This document shows, piece after piece, positions 1 to 4,574 of a stretch of 8,028 bases of DNA. Each line of letters begins with the position of its first letter. Position 1 is the stretch's first letter. The stretch is from assembly GCA_937927625.1 (NCBI GenBank), contig CALBSD010000110.1, positions 1-8,028 of the forward strand. Reading direction: 5' to 3'. Position numbers and translations under genes: made by a program. This DNA is from an uncultured Actinomycetes bacterium (lineage in GTDB: Bacteria > Actinomycetota > Acidimicrobiia > Acidimicrobiales > Ilumatobacteraceae). The notes below the pieces were generated by a model, which searched no databases, was not told where the DNA came from, and saw only the letters and a program-made list of their open reading frames with translations.

Positions 1-55
1 GGCCGACTCAGTGAAATTCTGAGGCCGACGGTCACAGTCCGGATGGGAGCAAGGA
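1..55 (+). promoter_or_regulatory. FMN riboswitch (RFN element), 3' half, cut by window start
   Basis: An RFN aptamer binds flavin mononucleotide in the mRNA leader and switches off riboflavin genes. Visible here are a GTGAAATTC loop closed by CTCA/TGAG (8-23), then GCCGAC (24-29), and the conserved AGTCCGGATG core near 36-44, in the order of the known RFN consensus. The 5' half (P1 left arm, P2, P3) lies before base 1. The aptamer ends only a few bases before the ribD start, so there is no room for a separate terminator or anti-terminator. The 3' strand of the closing P1 helix should fall around 47-55, the same bases as the ribD ribosome-binding site. Control by direct masking of that site is therefore inferred. 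The aptamer identity is close to certain. Confidence 0.93.
51..55 (+). promoter_or_regulatory. ribD ribosome-binding site inside the riboswitch 3' edge
   Basis: AAGGA lies 6 bases before the ATG at 62 and supports that start. It sits in the expected 3' strand of riboswitch helix P1, so ligand binding could occlude it. The pairing partner would be upstream of the window and cannot be seen. Confidence 0.7.
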
Positions 56-61
56 AACAAC

Positions 62-1066
62 ATGACTAACCACGAGGCGCTCATGCGCCGTGCCATGCAT
101 ATGGCTGAGACAGCGCGTCTGCACGCGCGTCCCAATCCGTGGGTGGGTGCTGTCCTTGTATGTACGAATGGTGCAGTGCACGAAGGTGCCACGCAATCTC
201 CTGGTAATGCTCACGCAGAAATTGTTGCGATCACCTCTGCCGTTGCCGCAGGTGATTCCACTGTCGGAGCAACGCTCTACACAACGCTCGAGCCGTGTTC
301 CCATACTGGTCGCACTGGTCCGTGTACCGAAGCAATCATTGCTGCCGGCATCACTCATGTTGTCTCTGCAATTGCAGACCCCGACACCAACGTTGCCGGA
401 ACAGGATTTACTGCCTTGCGTGCCGCAGGCATTGAGGTAACTGAAGGCGTCTGCGCAGAAGAAGTCGCACAACAACTTGCTCCGTACTTGCATCACCGCC
501 GCACCGGACGTCCGTTTGTGATGTTGAAGATGGCAACAACGCTTGATGCACGCACATCAATTCCGAATGGTCCTCGTTGGCTCACAGGTGATGCAGCGCG
601 CACTCGAGTACATCAACTTCGTGCTGAAAGCGATGCAATTGTTGTTGGTGCGGGAACAGTTCGTGCTGACGATCCCGAGTTAACCGTGCGCCATGTTGAC
701 GGGCCATCACCACGACGCATTGTGTTGTCACATTCGCCCGTTGATTCCGCCGCAAAGATCAACCCCTGCAGCGTCTGGTCACAAGACCTTGATTCATTGC
801 TGGATTCATTGGGCGATGAAGGCGTTCTGCAATTAATGGTGGAAGGTGGACCAACGGTGGCCACTGCGTTCCATGAACAAGGCCTCATTAACCAATATGT
901 CTTTCACATCGCCCCCATTGTCTCAGGCAGCAGTACCGCACCTGGTGTTTTCATTGGCGATGTGCAACAAGAACTCTCCCATTGTGCAGTCGTGTCCACG
1001 ACCGCACTTGGTGATGATGTCGAAATCGTTTTACAACCCCTTACAGAGAAAGTTGGAGCATCATGA
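62..1066 (+). CDS. ribD: Bifunctional riboflavin biosynthesis protein RibD (deaminase and reductase)
   Basis: RibD deaminates the pyrimidine formed from GTP (diaminohydroxyphosphoribosylaminopyrimidine) and then reduces its ribosyl side chain with NADPH, in the cytoplasm. The N-terminal deaminase domain (about 1-145) has the HAE motif (His51, Glu53) and PCSHTGRTGPC (78-88), whose Cys79 and Cys88 complete the zinc site. The reductase domain starts near residue 151 and shows KMATTLDAR, RWLTG (172-176), VVGAGTVRADDPELTVR (194-210) and VEGGP (260-264). At 334 residues it is shorter than the usual 350-370. The loss falls between RRIVL (218-222) and VEGGP, where a strand-helix section is reduced. 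The ATG at 62 is preceded by AAGGA. Its stop overlaps the ribBA start as ATGA. FMN riboswitch control is expected. Confidence 0.96.
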   Translation: MTNHEALMRRAMHMAETARLHARPNPWVGAVLVCTNGAVHEGATQSPGNAHAEIVAITSAVAAGDSTVGATLYTTLEPCSHTGRTGPCTEAIIAAGITHVVSAIADPDTNVAGTGFTALRAAGIEVTEGVCAEEVAQQLAPYLHHRRTGRPFVMLKMATTLDARTSIPNGPRWLTGDAARTRVHQLRAESDAIVVGAGTVRADDPELTVRHVDGPSPRRIVLSHSPVDSAAKINPCSVWSQDLDSLLDSLGDEGVLQLMVEGGPTVATAFHEQGLINQYVFHIAPIVSGSSTAPGVFIGDVQQELSHCAVVSTTALGDDVEIVLQPLTEKVGAS

Positions 1067-2298
1067 GCGAATCAGGTCTTGATCCAATCGAAGACGTCAT
1101 TGCTGCAATGGCACGCGGAGAAATCGTGGTCATGGTTGACGACGAAGACCGCGAGAATGAAGGCGACTTCATCATGGCTGCCGAACACGCAACTGCTGAG
1201 AAACTTGCGTTCATCGTGCGCTACTCCACCGGCGTGATTTGCGTTCCACTCACCGGCGAACGTTGCGAAGAGTTGCGCTTGCCTCTGATGGTTGAGCAGA
1301 ACACAGAAAGCCAGCGCACTGCGTACACCGTCACGGTTGACCTCATTGAAGGAACAACCACCGGCATTAGTGCTGCGGATCGTGCGGCAACGTCTCGTGC
1401 CATCGCAAACCGCGATGTCGACTTCAAAGCGTTCGCGCGCCCTGGCCATATCTTCCCGTTGCGTGCACGCACAGGTGGTGTGTTGAAGCGTGCTGGGCAT
1501 ACCGAAGCTGCTGTCGACCTTGCTCGCCTTGCAGGTTGCGAACCGGTGGGCGTTATCTGTGAAATTCAGAACGACGACGGCACCATGATGCGCTTGCCTG
1601 ATCTTCGTAAGTTCTGCAAGGAACACGGTTTGCTTTTGTCCTCTATCGAGCAACTCATTGAGTACCGCCGTCACAACGAACGTCTTGTTGAGCGCATGGG
1701 TGAGGCATCTGTGCCCACTGAATACGGCACTTTCAATTGCGTTGCATACCGCAGCACCGTTGATGGAATTGAACACTTGGCGTTCGTCAAAGGTGATGTC
1801 TCCACCGCTGAGCCAGTTCTTGTGCGAGTGCACAGTGAATGTCTGACGGGCGACGTTTTTAGTTCACGTCGATGCGACTGCGGTCCACAGTTGGCAGCAG
1901 CAATGAGCATCGTCGACAAATCAGGAAGCGGCGTCATCGTGTACCTGCGCGGACATGAAGGACGTGGCATCGGTATCGGTCACAAGATCCGTGCATATTC
2001 ATTGCAAGATCAAGGCCGCGACACAGTTGATGCCAACACAGAACTTGGTTTGCCAGTTGATAGCCGTGAATACGGAATCGGCGCGCAGATTCTTGCCGAT
2101 CTTGGCGTGAGCCAAATTCGTCTCATGACAAACAACCCCGCAAAGTACGGCGGCCTCGGTGGTTATGGACTCAGCGTGGTGGAGCGTGTTCCGTTGAACA
2201 CCATCCCCACCCCAGAGAACGAGGCCTACCTTCGCACCAAGCGTGAGCGCATGGGACACCTCATTGATTTGAACGATGGAAAAGGAACAACAAAATGA
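1063..2298 (+). CDS. ribBA: RibBA: 3,4-dihydroxy-2-butanone 4-phosphate synthase / GTP cyclohydrolase II
   Basis: This fused enzyme makes both starting blocks of riboflavin: the four-carbon unit from ribulose 5-phosphate (RibB) and the pyrimidine from GTP (RibA). The RibB domain (about 1-205) has the acidic metal and substrate loop DDEDRENEGD (26-35), RPGHIFPL (126-133) and RAGHTEAAVD (143-152). The RibA domain (about 215-405) has Cys260, Cys271 and Cys273 as zinc ligands in the C...RRCDCG pattern, the phosphate loop RGHEGRGIGI (296-305), Tyr312, and Asp333/Arg335, which match catalytic positions of E. coli RibA. Both halves look intact, and 411 residues is normal for the fusion. The ATG at 1063 overlaps the ribD stop and has GGAG at 1055-1058. 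The gene ends in another ATGA overlap with ribH, pointing to one translationally coupled operon. Confidence 0.97.
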   Translation: MSESGLDPIEDVIAAMARGEIVVMVDDEDRENEGDFIMAAEHATAEKLAFIVRYSTGVICVPLTGERCEELRLPLMVEQNTESQRTAYTVTVDLIEGTTTGISAADRAATSRAIANRDVDFKAFARPGHIFPLRARTGGVLKRAGHTEAAVDLARLAGCEPVGVICEIQNDDGTMMRLPDLRKFCKEHGLLLSSIEQLIEYRRHNERLVERMGEASVPTEYGTFNCVAYRSTVDGIEHLAFVKGDVSTAEPVLVRVHSECLTGDVFSSRRCDCGPQLAAAMSIVDKSGSGVIVYLRGHEGRGIGIGHKIRAYSLQDQGRDTVDANTELGLPVDSREYGIGAQILADLGVSQIRLMTNNPAKYGGLGGYGLSVVERVPLNTIPTPENEAYLRTKRERMGHLIDLNDGKGTTK

Positions 2299-2777
2299 CA
2301 CGTGCCGGTTCAAGTAGTGCAATGCCCGACCTTGATGGAAAGGGATTGCGCATCGCCATTATTGGTGCGCGATTCAATGACCACATCGTGACCAAGTTGC
2401 GCGATGGAGCGCTACGTGGCCTCGAGCGTCTCGGAGTTGCAGATAACGACATCATGGAATCCTGGGTTCCTGGCGCGTTTGAACTTCCGTTGGCTGCAAA
2501 GGTGTTGGCGCAGACCGGCAAGGTCGACGCCATCATCTGCCTCGGCACCGTTATCAAGGGCGACACTCCGCACTTCGATTACGTCTGTGGTGAAGCTGCG
2601 CGGGGAATTCAGGATGCACAACTTGCAACCGGTATTCCCGTGATGTTCGGTGTTCTTACTGTCAACACAGAACAGCAAGCTATTGACCGCAGTGGACCTG
2701 GAATCGACAACAAGGGCGATGAAGCTGCCGTCGGAGCAGTGGAGATGGCCCTCCTGGTGAAGTGCCTCACCGCATAA
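2295..2777 (+). CDS. ribH: 6,7-dimethyl-8-ribityllumazine synthase (RibH)
   Basis: RibH condenses the ribityl-pyrimidine made by RibA/RibD with the butanone phosphate made by RibB, giving lumazine, the direct precursor of riboflavin. Family members form pentamers or 60-subunit shells in the cytoplasm. Motifs in order are IIGARFN (22-28), WVPGAFELP (57-65), the phosphate and catalytic stretch GTVIKGDTPHFDYV (84-97) with catalytic His93, GVLTVNTEQQAIDR (119-132), and KGDEAA (140-145). Its 160 residues are typical. The ATG at 2295 overlaps the ribBA stop, and AAAGGA at 2281-2286 is a fair ribosome-binding site 8 bases upstream. An alternative ATG at 2322 lacks this context. The product lumazine still needs riboflavin synthase, whose gene is not in the visible operon. 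Confidence 0.97.
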   Translation: MTRAGSSSAMPDLDGKGLRIAIIGARFNDHIVTKLRDGALRGLERLGVADNDIMESWVPGAFELPLAAKVLAQTGKVDAIICLGTVIKGDTPHFDYVCGEAARGIQDAQLATGIPVMFGVLTVNTEQQAIDRSGPGIDNKGDEAAVGAVEMALLVKCLTA

Positions 2778-2794
2778 ATTCACATCGCATTGCC

Positions 2795-2814
2795 GTGCGG
2801 AAGAAATCCCGCAC
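2795..2814 (+). other. Small hairpin after ribH
   Basis: GTGCGG (2795-2800) and CCGCAC (2809-2814) form a perfect 6-bp stem with an 8-base loop, 17 bases after the ribH stop. No run of T follows, so it is not a convincing intrinsic terminator. It may protect the 3' end of the rib message or form a tandem leader structure with the next hairpin. Confidence 0.45.
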
Positions 2815-2817
2815 ACT

Positions 2818-2846
2818 TGGCCATGTACAGGAGGTGTGCATGGCCA
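2818..2846 (+). promoter_or_regulatory. Start-codon hairpin presenting the Shine-Dalgarno in its loop
   Basis: An 11-bp stem (2818-2828 with 2836-2846, one T-G wobble) closes a 7-base loop that is exactly AGGAGGT (2829-2835), a near-perfect anti-16S match. The ATG at 2840-2842 is fully paired in the right arm. The structure is read directly from the sequence. A role in controlling translation of the following phospholipase gene is inferred. Part of the symmetry could arise by chance, because GGCCATG mirrors the start region CATGGCC. Confidence 0.6.
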
Positions 2847-3274
2847 TTCTTTGCACTCTTATCGCCACCGCATGTTTATCGGTGTCCGCTTCCCCCACTC
2901 CACCTGCTCACGTTGTTGCTGAGTCGCTTGTTTTCAACAAGTCCCTGAAGTCATTCATCGCAGTTGCCAATGCATCAGATCACGACAAGCGCTTGAACTG
3001 GACAACAGATGGTTGCTCCGCACCCATCATCGGCAGTTCAGGTCGCACGTTTGACTTCTTCAATGCGTGTCGCCGCCACGACTTTGCTTATCGAAATTTC
3101 GCTCGCCTCGACAAGGGCAAATGGTGGACAGAAGAATTGCGTGCACGTGTTGATGCTGTGTTCAAAAAAGACATGGCTGCCGATTGCGCAACCCGAAATG
3201 TCATTGATAAGAAATCCTGCGTCGGCTGGATGAATATCTTTTACGAAGCAGTTCGCGCCTACGCCGGCAAGTAG
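2840..3274 (+). CDS. Secreted phospholipase A2-like protein (prokaryotic group XIV type)
   Basis: Phospholipases A2 release the sn-2 fatty acid from phospholipids. Residues 1-17 are hydrophobic and end in VSA before SP, a likely signal-peptidase site, so the protein should be exported. The mature part matches the Streptomyces PLA2 fold: TTDGCS (55-60) holds the first calcium-ligand Asp57; CRRHDFAYRN (77-86) gives catalytic His80 and calcium-ligand Asp81; and RVDAVFKKDM (103-112) supplies Asp105 as the His partner. Cys59, Cys77, Cys116 and Cys127 fit the two disulfides of the family. ATG 2840 is chosen because AGGAGGT precedes it. An in-frame GTG at 2795 would add a basic RKK n-region, which this short leader lacks, but it has no ribosome-binding site. 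The gene lies 62 bases after ribH and may share its transcript. Natural role unknown. Confidence 0.85.
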   Translation: MAILCTLIATACLSVSASPTPPAHVVAESLVFNKSLKSFIAVANASDHDKRLNWTTDGCSAPIIGSSGRTFDFFNACRRHDFAYRNFARLDKGKWWTEELRARVDAVFKKDMAADCATRNVIDKKSCVGWMNIFYEAVRAYAGK

Positions 3275-3958
3275 CTACACCGCAACAACATCAATGAGTT
3301 GATGCAAGATGCGTCCGGTGGCACCCCACACGGTCTCATCATCGAGTTCAAAGAAATGAATATTGATGTCGCCTTGTGGGCGTGACCACCACTCATTGCG
3401 ATATGTATCTTCACGAGCAAGATCATGCAGCGGACTCATGAATACACGCGCCACTTCTTCTTCTTGAATTGAGAATGACGGAACCCCTTCGACGCGTGCG
3501 ACAACAGGAATAATCAAACTGTTGCTGACGAATGTTGTTAGCGGGTCAAGTTCGCCAATGATGTGAACGCTTTCGGGATCCAAACCGACTTCTTCGTGTG
3601 CTTCCCGCACAGCAGCTTCATGCACCGACTCTGACTCTTCAACTCGTCCGCCAGGAAACGAAATCTGACCGGGGTGGTTACGTAAGTGATCTGTACGCCG
3701 AGTGAGGATGACAGACGGGCCATCAGGATGATCAACGAGTGCAACAAGTACTGCTGAGACACGCGCCGTTGCTACCCATTCCTGCGACATCTCTACTGAG
3801 TCTTCATTGCGGTTCACCGCATGAGCAGAAAGACGAGAGAGCACATGCTGCATATCGCGCAACATGGAACGGTCGTGTTGAAACCACGAAGGTGCATCAC
3901 CTTCGCGCCACTGTGAAGGACGCGGAATGACTTGATTGCCTCCGCGTCGTCGTGTCAC
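3275..3958 (-). CDS. NUDIX hydrolase, CoA pyrophosphatase type (NudL/CoaLse-like)
   Basis: This family cleaves CoA and related nucleoside diphosphates, limiting the pool of free or damaged CoA. The NUDIX box is complete (G104, E110, R118-E119, E122-E123, G125) and coordinates the catalytic metal. Just before it lies the signature of the CoA-directed subfamily, LTRRTDHLRNHPGQISFPGG (85-104). The C-terminal WGATGRIL (211-218) is also typical. Length 227 is normal. The start is a GTG at 3958 overlapping the preceding stop as GTGA, with no clear Shine-Dalgarno. It is preferred because residues 7-25 (GNQVIPRPSQW...) read like the N-terminus of actinobacterial homologues. It is the last gene of a three-gene minus-strand cassette. 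It ends directly against the phospholipase stop codon. Substrate not proven. Confidence 0.92.
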   Translation of the reverse strand: MTRRRGGNQVIPRPSQWREGDAPSWFQHDRSMLRDMQHVLSRLSAHAVNRNEDSVEMSQEWVATARVSAVLVALVDHPDGPSVILTRRTDHLRNHPGQISFPGGRVEESESVHEAAVREAHEEVGLDPESVHIIGELDPLTTFVSNSLIIPVVARVEGVPSFSIQEEEVARVFMSPLHDLAREDTYRNEWWSRPQGDINIHFFELDDETVWGATGRILHQLIDVVAV

Positions 3959-4125
3959 TGTGCCGTGGGTGTCCAGCCCGATGCCTTCAGTTCAGCAAGA
4001 ATTTCTGCAAGGCCTGCAGTCTTCAAGTTCGCAAGAACTCGGCCGGGCATCTCTTCGCCCTTTTCCCATGACTCCCATGCGGTAATCAACTTGTTGAGAT
4101 CAGGTGCTGGTCGCTCAAATGCCAT
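3955..4125 (-). CDS. Small unrecognised protein (56 residues) in the NUDIX cassette
   Basis: The frame encodes a 56-residue, soluble, mostly helical-looking protein starting MAFERPAPDL. It has a tryptophan and acidic stretch (ITAWESWEKGEE, 14-25), a PGRVLANLKTAG segment (27-38), and an amphipathic AEILAELKA helix (40-48). I recognise no family and assign no function. Support for a real gene is positional. Its start overlaps the end of the membrane-protein gene by 11 bases. Its TGA overlaps the NUDIX GTG start as GTGA, and without it a gap of about 160 bases would separate the two genes. No ribosome-binding site is seen before the ATG at 4125, so translation is probably coupled to the upstream gene. 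It may assist or regulate the NUDIX enzyme, which is speculation. Confidence 0.72.
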   Translation of the reverse strand: MAFERPAPDLNKLITAWESWEKGEEMPGRVLANLKTAGLAEILAELKASGWTPTAQ

Positions 4126-4462
4126 GACCGAAGCGTACCGAGACGAAGCCCTCTGCCCCCGCGAGAGCGATCAACATTGCGCGAGTGGAGATGTCAACGT
4201 CAACGACTACGACCGCGATGATGGCCACGACAGAGATGCCAATACCGATGAGTCGATGAATATGACCATTTGTGACTCGAAATGCTGAAAGCGGTGCTTT
4301 CACCGTAGCGGCATTCAAGATCACGGCAGCAGCAAAGACAGCTGGCACGAATGGCGTACCGGACTGTGCGGCCACACTGGCCAATCCAAAGCCGATGACA
4401 TATTCCAGAGCTTGTGTAAACCAGAGAAAGCGAGTTGGTTGCTTCATCTCTTTCACGCGCAT
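4115..4462 (-). CDS. Small multi-pass membrane protein, function unknown
   Basis: The 115-residue product has about four hydrophobic segments: near 12-33, 37-54, 71-88 and 94-108. A basic start (RVK, K7, R11) would favour a cytoplasmic N-terminus. The loop at 55-70 (KAPLSAFRVTNGHIHR) carries two histidines and three basic residues. I do not recognise a family. The translation start is uncertain: ATG 4462 has no good Shine-Dalgarno, while ATG 4447 (residue 6) has a GAAAGAG run right before it. It opens a cassette followed by the 56-residue gene (11-base overlap) and the NUDIX hydrolase. The groEL terminator hairpin lies 24 bases upstream, so the promoter must be in or around that short gap. 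None is obvious. Confidence 0.75.
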   Translation of the reverse strand: MRVKEMKQPTRFLWFTQALEYVIGFGLASVAAQSGTPFVPAVFAAAVILNAATVKAPLSAFRVTNGHIHRLIGIGISVVAIIAVVVVDVDISTRAMLIALAGAEGFVSVRFGHGI

Positions 4463-4486
4463 GGCTCTAACCGTAGGCGGAAATGA

Positions 4487-4520
4487 TTAATGGCCCGGAC
4501 CATACGGTCCGGGCCATTAA
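4487..4520 (-). terminator. Strong hairpin terminating the groES-groEL transcript
   Basis: A perfect 15-bp inverted repeat (4487-4501 and 4506-4520) with the 4-base loop ATAC has a GC-rich core GGCCCGGACC and TTAA outer ends. It lies 54 bases past the groL stop. On the minus strand it is followed by ATCATTTCC, only a modest T-tract. The hairpin is certain. Terminator function is likely from position and stability, but release could be incomplete and let transcription run into the membrane-protein gene. Confidence 0.75.
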
Positions 4521-4535
4521 CGGGAGGCTCTATGT

Positions 4536-4557
4536 ACAACCGACCACAGCCGGTTGT
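4536..4557 (-). other. Second hairpin just after groL
   Basis: ACAACCG (4536-4542) and CGGTTGT (4551-4557) form a perfect 7-bp stem with an 8-base loop, 17 bases after the groL stop. No T-run follows on the minus strand. It may stabilise the 3' end of the mRNA ahead of the main terminator hairpin at 4487-4520. Confidence 0.45.
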
Positions 4558-4574
4558 TATTCCCAGGGTTTGAT

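Noticed and set aside
1072..1833. 253-codon minus-strand frame opposite ribBA.
   Set aside because: The antisense frame of a fully motif-supported RibBA gives a Cys/His-rich translation without domain features.
2795..2814. Rho-independent terminator after ribH.
   Set aside because: The 6-bp stem is followed by CACTTGGCC and not by a T-run, so termination is not supported.
2762..2839. Upstream GTG starts (2762, 2795) for the phospholipase gene.
   Set aside because: No ribosome-binding site precedes them, 2762 overlaps ribH, and ATG 2840 has AGGAGGT. The basic n-region they would add keeps the option open, so it is mentioned in the gene entry.
2864..2875. Possible lipoprotein lipobox (IATAC) in the phospholipase leader.
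   Set aside because: Ala at the -3 position and Cys at residue 12 make the hydrophobic stretch too short for a typical lipoprotein signal. A signal peptidase I site after VSA fits better.
3932..4288. Plus-strand frame of 118 codons overlapping the NUDIX cassette.
   Set aside because: It is the antisense shadow of three minus-strand frames. It has no ribosome-binding site, no recognisable motif, and a Ser/Ala/Asp-rich low-quality composition.
4522..4573. Plus-strand micro-ORF of 13 codons starting at ATG 4532, with GGGAGG 4 bases before it.
   Set aside because: It lies between two minus-strand genes with no plus-strand promoter visible and directly behind a strong hairpin. The length is within chance expectation.
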